Positions 1-6,144 of a DNA stretch of 16,450 bases are shown here, piece by piece. A model generated the notes under the pieces. The model was not told where the DNA came from. It did not search any database and worked only from the letters and a program-made list of their open reading frames with translations. Made by a program: the position numbers and the translations under genes. This DNA is from Treponema sp. GTDB lineage: Bacteria; Spirochaetota; Spirochaetia; Treponematales; Treponemataceae. The stretch's first letter is position 1. Each line of letters starts with the position of its first letter. The DNA is taken from assembly GCA_023231445.1 (NCBI GenBank), contig JALNVF010000074.1, forward strand, positions 1-16,450. The letters run 5' to 3'.

Positions 1-167
1 TCGTGATACTCAATATTCCAGTCGTTCATATTGAGCTTATCACCGTTAAAATCATCCTGCCAGACGATATCCGCGTCGGTATACGTTGAATCAGTTCCTG
101 CCGCATAGAACGGAAGAACCACCACCAGACAGAGAAGTCCTGCCGCCAATCTTTTTACTAACTTCAT
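1..167 (-). CDS. Secreted GH16-like beta-glucanase, N-terminal fragment
   Basis: Partial gene: the first 55 codons are in the window and the rest lies beyond the left edge. The translation begins MKLVKRLAAGLLCLVVVLPF, a basic start followed by a hydrophobic core and a small-residue AxA-type end (about residue 23), which is a typical Sec signal peptide. The mature part starts with IVWQDDFNGDKLN followed by W50, the usual opening of glycoside hydrolase family 16 (laminarinase/lichenase fold, endo-beta-1,3 or 1,3-1,4-glucan cleavage). The GH16 catalytic motif is not in the window, so the family call rests on this N-terminal signature only. The start ATG (165-167) overlaps the GH5 stop as ATGA, with an AGGAGGA ribosome site at 171-177 inside the GH5 3' end, so the two genes are translationally coupled. 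Confidence 0.7.
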   Translation of the reverse strand, partial: MKLVKRLAAGLLCLVVVLPFYAAGTDSTYTDADIVWQDDFNGDKLNMNDWNIEYH

Positions 168-1189
168 ATTTCCTCCTGCATTAATTTAATAAGTTCACTG
201 CGGATTGAATCGTAATGTTTGTCTTTGATTCCGAAATCCATTGCTTTATACGTCCATATGGCACATCCGACATCATTACTGCCGAAAACGGAAAGGACAT
301 CCCTGAACCAGTTAAGTGTGTCAGGCGGCGGAGCTTGATCGATAACGCCGAATTCACCGCAGTACAACTGTACACCGGCACTGTCGGCAGCCTCTTTTGC
401 TTCCCGGACCATATCCCTGATAAGCCTGTCGCCCATATCGGCGTCTGACGCATCAGTCACATCCTTTCCCTTGTATCCCAGAACTTTTGAAAGTTCAATG
501 TAGTACTTCATGGTTCCGGGGTACTGTATATCCCTGTCCTTAATCATATTCGGAACCCATTCTGCTTTCTGATGAGTAAAAATCAACGGTTCATAAAAAT
601 GAAACGTATACATGATATTCTTGTCTGCAGGTTTATCAAGCAGCTTCAGGGTACGCGCACTGTTCCACTGAATGCCACCGTAAATAATTTTACTTTCGGG
701 TGCGTTTTTTCTGACGACACTCACGGCATCTTTTATAAGAGAATTCCATAATGATGCAACTTCCTGCTCGACAACTTCGTTCAGCAGTTCAAACGCTACA
801 TTTTCATATATCCCGTAACGGGCAGAAAGCCTGCTCCAGAGATTAATAAATCTTTTCTGTAATGTATCATTGGTAAAGAGCGAGTTCTGCTCCATATTTC
901 CGGCATTATTAAAATCATATCCTGATGCCTTGTGAAGATCGAGTATCAGATCGAGATTGTATTCTCTGCACCACTTCACCATACTGTCAAGATACGAGTA
1001 TCCGGACGCTTTCTCATTCCCCTGCTCATCCTCAATAACATTGTAGTCAAACGGCAGGCGTATGTGGTCAAATCCCCACCCGGCAACGACGGCTACATCT
1101 TCTTTCCCCAGAAACGTATCGTACCGTTCCTTTGTATGATTACATTGTGAAAGCCAGCCGCCGAAATTAATTCCTTTTTTCAGTCTCAT
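164..1189 (-). CDS. GH5 family glycoside hydrolase (cytoplasmic cellulase/beta-glucosidase type)
   Basis: 341-residue protein with the GH5 (clan GH-A, TIM barrel) signature. Visible landmarks are KGINFGGW near the N-terminus (strand beta1), DHIRLPFDY (about 41-49), DLHKASG (84-90, substrate-binding His86), FELLNE (133-138) with Glu138 as the likely acid/base, HFYEP (197-201), LYCGEFG (275-281) with Glu279 as the likely nucleophile, and IWTYKAMD (311-318) with an aromatic platform. All catalytic positions are intact. There is no signal peptide: the barrel begins within a few residues of the start. It therefore probably hydrolyses imported oligosaccharides in the cytoplasm, while the coupled GH16-like enzyme acts outside. 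The ATG at 1187-1189 has a GGAAGGA ribosome site just upstream. The exact substrate cannot be read from the sequence; beta-1,4 or mixed-linkage glucan oligomers are likely. Confidence 0.88.
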   Translation of the reverse strand: MRLKKGINFGGWLSQCNHTKERYDTFLGKEDVAVVAGWGFDHIRLPFDYNVIEDEQGNEKASGYSYLDSMVKWCREYNLDLILDLHKASGYDFNNAGNMEQNSLFTNDTLQKRFINLWSRLSARYGIYENVAFELLNEVVEQEVASLWNSLIKDAVSVVRKNAPESKIIYGGIQWNSARTLKLLDKPADKNIMYTFHFYEPLIFTHQKAEWVPNMIKDRDIQYPGTMKYYIELSKVLGYKGKDVTDASDADMGDRLIRDMVREAKEAADSAGVQLYCGEFGVIDQAPPPDTLNWFRDVLSVFGSNDVGCAIWTYKAMDFGIKDKHYDSIRSELIKLMQEEI

Positions 1190-1297
1190 TTGTTCCTTCC
1201 CGATTCTCCGGTTTTAAAGAATAGCACTGAAAATACTGCTGTGATATAATCAGATTCTGAAATATAGCACAACGTTCTGTTTCAAGGCGGGATTTTG
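1190..1297. promoter_or_regulatory. Divergent promoter region between GH5 and the AraC regulator
   Basis: The 108-bp space separates two divergent starts. Reading right, TATAAT at 1245-1250 is preceded by TGA, an extended -10 element, without a clear -35, which fits an activator-dependent or weak promoter. Reading left, TATTCT at 1218-1223 is preceded by TGC, again an extended -10. The AraC-type protein encoded on one side is the natural candidate to bind here. Element assignments are by eye and unproven. Confidence 0.4.
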
Positions 1298-2041
1298 ATG
1301 AAAAAAAACGAACATATTCTTTCTCATAAATTGTTTCTGCAGCGGGAAAACGAAATTTCACACCTCGCGTACGACAGGGAAATGGAATTTTATACTGCTG
1401 TAAAAGACGGTGATTTTTTGAAGCTAAAAAAATTAATGCTCCCTCTGGAAAATACTCATCTTGGCAGGCTCTCCTCAAATCCGCTCCGCAACCTGAAATA
1501 TCATCTCATAATTACAACCGCAATGATTACCAGATTCTGCATAGAGGGCGGACTTTCTTCAGAGACGGCATATACACTCAGTGATATTTACATTCAGCAG
1601 GTGGACTCCTGTTCAGACGAAGACTCCATTAATATACTTCACCGTGAAATCGTTTTTGACTTTGCTGACAGAATGAAAAAACTTAAAACAGAAACACATC
1701 CTGCTATGTCGCGTGCAACCATAAAGGCGACCGATTACATTTACGACCATCTGCAGGAAAAAATCTCACTCGAACAGATTGCATCCGCTGCAGGTCTTAA
1801 TAAAACATATCTGTGTGCTCTGTTTAAAAAAGAAACAGGTCTAACAATTCAGAATTACGTCATGAAACTGCGGATAGAGGCTGCAAAAAACATGCTCATC
1901 TATGCGGATTACAGTTCTACGGCCATAAGCAGTTATTTCATGTTTTCATCGCACAGTCATTTCATAAGGACGTTCAGAAAATTTACCGGCATGACGCCTG
2001 ACGAATACCGCAGAAAGAACTACCGGAGGCACTGGAAATAG
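1298..2041 (+). CDS. AraC/XylS-family transcriptional regulator
   Basis: A 247-residue regulator. The C-terminal ~100 residues are a double helix-turn-helix AraC domain: ISLEQIASAAGLNKTYLCALFKKETG is the first HTH with its recognition helix, and the second half ends with FSSHSHFIRTFRKFTGMTPDEYRR, the standard AraC signature. The N-terminal ~140 residues are helical and lack the cupin sugar-binding fold of AraC itself; similar N-termini occur in regulators of Firmicutes and spirochaetes, and the ligand is unknown. The ATG at 1298 is preferred over the TTG at 1295 because AAGGCGG at 1284-1290 lies 7 nt upstream. It is divergent from the GH5/GH16 operon and probably controls it. A hairpin with a U-tract follows the stop. 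Confidence 0.9.
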   Translation: MKKNEHILSHKLFLQRENEISHLAYDREMEFYTAVKDGDFLKLKKLMLPLENTHLGRLSSNPLRNLKYHLIITTAMITRFCIEGGLSSETAYTLSDIYIQQVDSCSDEDSINILHREIVFDFADRMKKLKTETHPAMSRATIKATDYIYDHLQEKISLEQIASAAGLNKTYLCALFKKETGLTIQNYVMKLRIEAAKNMLIYADYSSTAISSYFMFSSHSHFIRTFRKFTGMTPDEYRRKNYRRHWK

Positions 2042-2080
2042 CAGGCAGTATACGGGAAAGTACAGCTTGCAATTTTTCCT
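2041..2080 (+). terminator. Probable rho-independent terminator of the AraC-type gene
   Basis: GCAGGCAG (2041-2048) pairs with CAGCTTGC (2063-2070), with one GT wobble and one mismatch, and is followed by AATTTTTCCTT. It begins at the last base of the regulator's stop codon. The U-tract overlaps the putative promoter of the TPP riboswitch. Confidence 0.5.
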
Positions 2081-2094
2081 TAATTGAGTATCAT
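2067..2094 (+). promoter_or_regulatory. Putative promoter of the TPP riboswitch-thi4 transcript
   Basis: TTGCAA (2067-2072) and TATCAT (2089-2094) are separated by 16 bp and would start RNA near 2101, directly before the riboswitch. It is a sigma70-type match by eye only, and it overlaps the preceding terminator. Confidence 0.4.
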
Positions 2095-2103
2095 AGAATC
2101 ATT

Positions 2104-2175
2104 GTTACCAGGGGTGCCGCAAGGCTGAGATCATACCCTTTGAACCTGATCCGGATAATACCGGCGAAGGGAGGA
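2104..2175 (+). promoter_or_regulatory. TPP riboswitch (THI element)
   Basis: The aptamer core is near consensus: GGGGTGCC followed by a GCAA loop and GGCTGAGA, then ACCC, then TTTGAACCTGAT, then CCGGATAATACCGG and GCGAAGGGAGG. The P2 (GGG with CCC), P3 (GCC-GCAA-GGC) and P5 (CCGG with CCGG) helices can be drawn directly. It binds thiamine pyrophosphate and represses downstream thiamine synthesis genes, here thi4. The mode of control is unclear. Its 3' end, AGGGAGGA at 2168-2175, is itself a good ribosome site for an ATG at 2180, whereas the thi4 ATG is at 2292, more than 110 nt further on. No convincing intrinsic terminator lies in between, although a U-rich stretch occurs at 2206-2221. Confidence 0.97.
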
Positions 2176-2291
2176 TATAATGAAACTGAATAAACTGCAG
2201 CTGCGTTCTCTTTTATTTTTTCCACTCAAACTTATGTATGATATTTCCGTCATGTCCGGTACTCCTTCGTATACACACGAGGAGGTTTCTA

Positions 2292-3086
2292 ATGCTGGAA
2301 TACACTATTTCAGAAAAAATCGCGGATTCTTATTTTGCGAAATTCAAATCGGCGCTCAATTCGGACGCAATCATCATCGGTGCAGGACCGTCAGGCCTTA
2401 TCTGCAGTTATTTTCTTGCCAGAAAAGGATACAAGGTTACCATCTGTGAGCGGAAACTGACGCCCGGCGGCGGAGTCTGGGGCGGCGGCATGTTCTTTAA
2501 CAATATCCTTGTTCAGGAAGAAGCTGCCCGTATTCTGCAGGAAATGGAAATCCCGCTTCCGGCACCGGATAAAGGATTCTATACAATCGATGCGGTATTC
2601 CTTGCATCCACGCTTATCAGCCGCGCGGTCGGCGCAGGAGTCACTATCCTTAACATGATAAGTGCGGAAGACGTCGTATTTGCGGCTGATGACAGCGTCG
2701 CGGGCGTCGTTCTGAACTGGACTCCCGTTCAGAGGGATAAGATGAGCGTCGACCCGCTCATGGCAGTCTGCAAATGCGTGCTCGACGCCACCGGCCATCC
2801 GGCAGAGGTAGTAAACACACTGCTCCGCAAAAACAGCATAACGCTTAAAACCGGAACAGGAAAAGTTATGGGAGAACGCTCGCTTAAAGTCCGCGATGCA
2901 GAGGAAGCGACCGTCGGACATACAGGCGAAGTCTATCCGCGGCTGTTCGTAAGCGGCATGGCAGCAAACGCCGTATACGGAGCCTATCGTATGGGACCGG
3001 TATTCGGCGGCATGATACGCTCAGGTAAAAAGGCGGCAGACCTTATGGAGGAAGTTATAAAAGGACCTGCACCGGTGTATTCGTAA
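2292..3086 (+). CDS. thi4: Thi4-family thiazole synthase (sulfide-dependent type), thiamine biosynthesis
   Basis: 264-residue FAD/NAD-binding protein of the Thi4 family, which makes the ADP-thiazole precursor of thiamine from NAD and glycine. It has IIIGAGPSG (dinucleotide fold, Gly30-Gly35), the family motif GGGVWGGGMFF (59-69), DATGH (165-169) and a C-terminal FVSGMAANAVYG plus RMGPVFGGM. Yeast-type Thi4 donates sulfur from a suicide cysteine; in the matching place, just before Asp154-Pro155, this protein has Ser152 in KMSVDPL, so it should use external sulfide, like archaeal enzymes that carry His there. The ATG at 2292 is chosen because GAGGAGG at 2279-2285 sits 6 nt upstream; the frame is open further upstream but without homology. 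It is controlled by the TPP riboswitch upstream. No other thi gene adjoins it. Confidence 0.93.
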   Translation: MLEYTISEKIADSYFAKFKSALNSDAIIIGAGPSGLICSYFLARKGYKVTICERKLTPGGGVWGGGMFFNNILVQEEAARILQEMEIPLPAPDKGFYTIDAVFLASTLISRAVGAGVTILNMISAEDVVFAADDSVAGVVLNWTPVQRDKMSVDPLMAVCKCVLDATGHPAEVVNTLLRKNSITLKTGTGKVMGERSLKVRDAEEATVGHTGEVYPRLFVSGMAANAVYGAYRMGPVFGGMIRSGKKAADLMEEVIKGPAPVYS

Positions 3087-3088
3087 AA

Positions 3089-3133
3089 TACGGAAGCGGA
3101 GTCCGGATGGAAACGGGCTCCGCAGGTACCGTA
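3089..3133. terminator. Strong hairpin between convergent thi4 and DUF2326 genes
   Basis: GCGGAGTCCG (3096-3105) pairs with CGGGCTCCGC (3114-3123) over 10 bp with one GT wobble and an 8-nt loop. An outer pair, TACGG (3089-3093) with CCGTA (3129-3133), can extend the stem. There is no U-tract on the thi4 side, and only a weak one (ATTTTA) reading the other way. It fits a shared transcription end, but the termination mode is uncertain. Confidence 0.55.
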
Positions 3134-4921
3134 CTAGAAATCCATACCGAACAGTTTCGAAGCGGCATCTTTATCGGAAAGCGTCAGACATACTTCTTCC
3201 GGAGGAAATTCAAAAAGTTTTCCGTCAGACTGGTGAGGCATATCTGAATCAATTAATGTAATGATATGCTGCAAATTGTATTGCACACATATACTCCGTG
3301 ATTCGGTGATAAATGCCAGTTTCTTCCTGTCATCCAGACCTTCAAGTGCACCATCATGATATGCAAACTTGAAAAAATTTTTATCATGATAATTAATCAG
3401 AAGCGACAAATCAAACGCCATGCAAAGCAGTTTCCGGTATGAACATCCGCTGTCTTTCGATGTAATGCCAAGTGTATCGGGATTCTGCACCTTTGCATTA
3501 AAATCGATATTTCCGTTTTTATTTATATTAAGGGAGATAATACCATTCACCGCAAGGATATGTTTTATGATCCGGTTAAAATAATTTCTGATTGCGGCAT
3601 GTTTTGTTTCAGTCAGCATAGTATTTGTACCGGATACAATATCCGCAAGCCGTACATTCTGTGCAGCGATATCAGCATTGAGCTGCTGAATATCATTCTG
3701 CCAGCCGCTTACTTTATCGTACTGAGATTGAAGAGCGAGTATCTGTGACTGCAGATCAGTGATTTTATTCTGTATTTCCCTGTATTTATCATATGAATTC
3801 GTTTCTGTCAAAAAAGCAAGTGCTTCCTGACGCCGTTTTTCATACGTCTGTATTTCCCTTTTGATTTCAGGCAGTCTCTTCTGCATGTCTGAAAGCTGTA
3901 TCCGCAGGTACGCATTCCTCTCGGTTGAGATTTTCCTGTTAAAATCAAGCAGCTCCTGAAACTGAATATATACTTCTTTCGGGAAAAGCACTTCAGCTTC
4001 TTCAAAAACCGACTTCATACTGCTAACATCAATCTGCCTTATTTCCACATTCAGGGAACGGGATATTTTTTCAATATCGCGTTCCAGTTCATATTCCTGC
4101 GTATTGGCAAGCTGAAGTTGTACATCTATCGTATCAACCAGATTTTTATGTGCTTCGGTGTCTTCTTTAGAAAAATCAAAGGTATCAGCAAGAGCCTGCT
4201 TTTCTTTCAATTCTGCAGTTTTTAATTCGATCAATGCTGCAACAGAATCCGTGTCTCCATCAGCCGAACTTCTGTTCGAAAGAAAAATAATTTCATTTTT
4301 TTTATCTTCAACAGTCTTTTCTATCTTTCGTTTTTCTTTTAACAGAGCGTTATCATATCCGAGCAGTTCTACAAGCGGTTCTTTCCAGGCCGCATCGCTG
4401 CCCCTGTATTTTGATAAATGAAAAACATCATTATAATCCGCCTGATGCCGAAGAAAATAGTCAATGCACATTCTGTATGAATATTCCGGAAGCACGTCAA
4501 ATGACAGATATTTCTGAAGCAGAGCGACACCTGCCTTTAACGGGACAGAATCATTTGTCCATTCGGTTATTGAAACATCAAAACTGCGGAGCGGCTGTGA
4601 CGATTTTCTGAAACTGACCTTACTCGGATTGGCAGCAGCACGTCTGATAACGACATAATCGTTATCATCAAGGTGAATTTCAAGAAAAAATACATAGTCA
4701 GAAAACCGTTCGTCTTTTGTCAGAAAAAAATCTTTTTTATTCGGAATCTGTTTCAGCAGCATAAAATCAATCAGATCACACAGCAGTGTTTTTCCAAGAT
4801 TGTGGGTATCCTTATTCTGTACCGATTTATTCGTTATACGTCCTATAACGACATTAAGACCGGTCTCGGAAAATTTAATATTATGAAATGTTTTATCTGC
4901 ATACAGCCTGACAAGTTTCAT
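3134..4921 (-). CDS. DUF2326 ABC/SMC-like ATPase, ABC-3C system
   Basis: 595-residue ATPase of the DUF2326 (YydD-like) class. The N-terminal domain has GLNVVIGR (21-28) and then an expanded Walker A ending in DTHNLGKT (38-45), typical of this family. Residues about 195-430 are a long coiled-coil. The C-terminal half has SKDSGCSYRKLL (488-499, signature-like) and FAYHDGALEGLDDRKK (519-534, Walker B-like), then the DUF2326 domain. ABC-3C systems were defined by comparative genomics as three-gene conflict systems in which the ATPase is thought to sense invader nucleoprotein and license an effector. Here the effector is the nuclease at 5160-6098. The start ATG overlaps the stop of the middle component as ATGA (4918-4921) with AGAAGGA upstream, so expression is coupled. 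It is the last gene of the island and converges on thi4. Confidence 0.88.
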   Translation of the reverse strand: MKLVRLYADKTFHNIKFSETGLNVVIGRITNKSVQNKDTHNLGKTLLCDLIDFMLLKQIPNKKDFFLTKDERFSDYVFFLEIHLDDNDYVVIRRAAANPSKVSFRKSSQPLRSFDVSITEWTNDSVPLKAGVALLQKYLSFDVLPEYSYRMCIDYFLRHQADYNDVFHLSKYRGSDAAWKEPLVELLGYDNALLKEKRKIEKTVEDKKNEIIFLSNRSSADGDTDSVAALIELKTAELKEKQALADTFDFSKEDTEAHKNLVDTIDVQLQLANTQEYELERDIEKISRSLNVEIRQIDVSSMKSVFEEAEVLFPKEVYIQFQELLDFNRKISTERNAYLRIQLSDMQKRLPEIKREIQTYEKRRQEALAFLTETNSYDKYREIQNKITDLQSQILALQSQYDKVSGWQNDIQQLNADIAAQNVRLADIVSGTNTMLTETKHAAIRNYFNRIIKHILAVNGIISLNINKNGNIDFNAKVQNPDTLGITSKDSGCSYRKLLCMAFDLSLLINYHDKNFFKFAYHDGALEGLDDRKKLAFITESRSICVQYNLQHIITLIDSDMPHQSDGKLFEFPPEEVCLTLSDKDAASKLFGMDF

Positions 4922-5163
4922 ACTTTTATCCTTCTGAAACTATCCAGTTCAGCTGTATATTCAATCTTACCGATTGTAAATAAAAAAGAAAGCGCATAGG
5001 GAATAACCGGCACCGCTTTTACAGAAACAGCCGATACAATTTTCCCCTGCAGGTCCGCATACGGGATTATTTCCGATTCTGTAAAAAAAGATAAGATCAA
5101 AGAAGAAATATACAGCACGGTCAGTTCCGGAGCAGTATTTTTATCAAATCCAGCGATTCTCAT
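4918..5163 (-). CDS. ABC-3C middle component (MC6-like) small protein
   Basis: 81-residue protein sitting between the nuclease and the ATPase, as the middle component of ABC-3C systems does. It resembles the MC6 family: an opening with a Lys/Pro-containing start, a helix LTVLYISSLILSFF (about 14-27), then a second conserved half with YALSFLFTIGKIEY (56-69), followed by a short C-terminal tail. This fold is thought to be an adaptor linking ATPase and effector; there are no catalytic residues. ATGA overlaps on both sides (5160-5163 upstream, 4918-4921 downstream) and a GAGGAGG site before its start point to coupled, stoichiometric production of all three proteins. The family call is from pattern memory and context. 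Confidence 0.75.
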   Translation of the reverse strand: MRIAGFDKNTAPELTVLYISSLILSFFTESEIIPYADLQGKIVSAVSVKAVPVIPYALSFLFTIGKIEYTAELDSFRRIKV

Positions 5164-6098
5164 GCCTTATCCTCCTCTTTTTTGCCAATGTCACATATAA
5201 AATACATATAATGCAGAAACATCCGCACAAGTCTCCGTCTGGGGAGTAACGCTTCCTGATTTCTGCTTACGATGAACTCATATAATACAGTAAATATTTC
5301 ATCGAAAGTTTCATACCTTGCTTTATATGTCATTATCTGAGCCTGCAGTTCATACACCGTTGCATCATATTTTTCTTTCAGTATACTGTTTGCAGGATCC
5401 TCAAGAAAGCACTTTATCCGGTCAAAATCTTTTACATCGCGAAGCAGCACTTCCGTAAAATAGTCATGCGTCAGTTTATTGATTTTGTTCTTTTCTTCCT
5501 TAGATATATACAGCCATTTTTTATCGCTATCAAGTATTTCCTTAATCCCTTTACTTCCCGGAAAAGTCTGTATTACATCGCAAATATCTTTTTCATAGAA
5601 TTCAAACGGCAGAAGCAGCGACAGTAAACCGTTTTCTTTTGCAACTGCAGGATATTCAACAAGCCAGGTTTGGATCGTATTATCTGCTGCAAGAAACGCT
5701 TCAACTCCGGTCTCTTTTTTTATCGCATCACGTATAACCGCATCCTGTTGTCCGGTAAGCCTTCGGTTTGTAAACAACAAATAATAATCAAGTTCACCGC
5801 CTGCTTTCAATTTTTTTATCTTCGGCAGCTCAGCTTCTATAATCTTTTGAAACTCTGTATCGGAACATGAAGCATACGGCGCATTTGTATGTTTCGCCTG
5901 TATAATAAACTTACCGGCCCATGGAGCTGTCGTACTCGGGAATGATTGGGCTGTTCCGGAAAACCGGCCGTCCCGCCCACCGTCTTTACCTGCCGTAAAA
6001 CCGATAGTACCAATTCCGAGTATTTCACGACAGATTGAAACAACCAGATCTTCAAATTCCGAGTCATTCAGCTGATCCAGAGGATATTTCAGGGACAT
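5160..6098 (-). CDS. Mrr-like PD-(D/E)XK nuclease with ABC-3C C-terminal region (effector)
   Basis: 312-residue protein. The N-terminal ~140 residues are a restriction-endonuclease domain of the Mrr-like group: SEFEDLVVSICRE (13-25) with Glu16, GKDGGRDGRF (37-46) with Asp43 as metal ligand, and FIIQAKH (64-70) giving the QxK catalytic pair Gln67/Lys69. The rest (about 165-312) is mostly helical and probably the ABC-3C C-terminal docking region. It is expected to cleave DNA when released or activated by the ATPase and middle component. All nuclease residues are intact. It is the first gene of the three-gene unit, and its stop overlaps the next start as ATGA. There is no ribosome site before the ATG, and a good promoter ends only 5 nt upstream, so the mRNA may be leaderless. 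Confidence 0.85.
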   Translation of the reverse strand: MSLKYPLDQLNDSEFEDLVVSICREILGIGTIGFTAGKDGGRDGRFSGTAQSFPSTTAPWAGKFIIQAKHTNAPYASCSDTEFQKIIEAELPKIKKLKAGGELDYYLLFTNRRLTGQQDAVIRDAIKKETGVEAFLAADNTIQTWLVEYPAVAKENGLLSLLLPFEFYEKDICDVIQTFPGSKGIKEILDSDKKWLYISKEEKNKINKLTHDYFTEVLLRDVKDFDRIKCFLEDPANSILKEKYDATVYELQAQIMTYKARYETFDEIFTVLYEFIVSRNQEALLPRRRLVRMFLHYMYFICDIGKKEEDKA

Positions 6099-6103
6099 AG
6101 TTC

Positions 6104-6132
6104 AGCATACCACTATACTAATATAAAGTCAA
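6104..6132 (-). promoter_or_regulatory. Promoter of the ABC-3C operon, probably leaderless
   Basis: On the minus strand TTGACT (6127-6132) and TATGCT (6104-6109) are separated by 17 bp, and TGG immediately before the -10 makes it an extended -10. Only five bases separate the -10 from the ATG of the nuclease gene, so the start of transcription should fall at or next to that ATG. Confidence 0.6.
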
Positions 6133-6144
6133 ATATTTCATGCA

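Noticed and set aside
2191..2222. GCAGCTGC palindrome followed by a T-rich run as an intrinsic terminator after the riboswitch
   Set aside because: The palindrome leaves no loop and gives at most a very short stem, so it is not a convincing terminator.
2238..2291. Upstream extension of Thi4 by 18 codons
   Set aside because: The extension contains the GAGGAGG ribosome site of the internal ATG and has no resemblance to Thi4 N-termini.
2180..2449. 89-codon ORF starting directly after the riboswitch
   Set aside because: It overlaps the first 158 nt of thi4 in another frame and its later part has no recognisable protein features. It is kept only as a possible short leader in the findings.
2391..2921. 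176-codon ORF on the minus strand
   Set aside because: It lies wholly antisense to thi4, whose motifs are unambiguous, and it shows no ribosome site or domain of its own.
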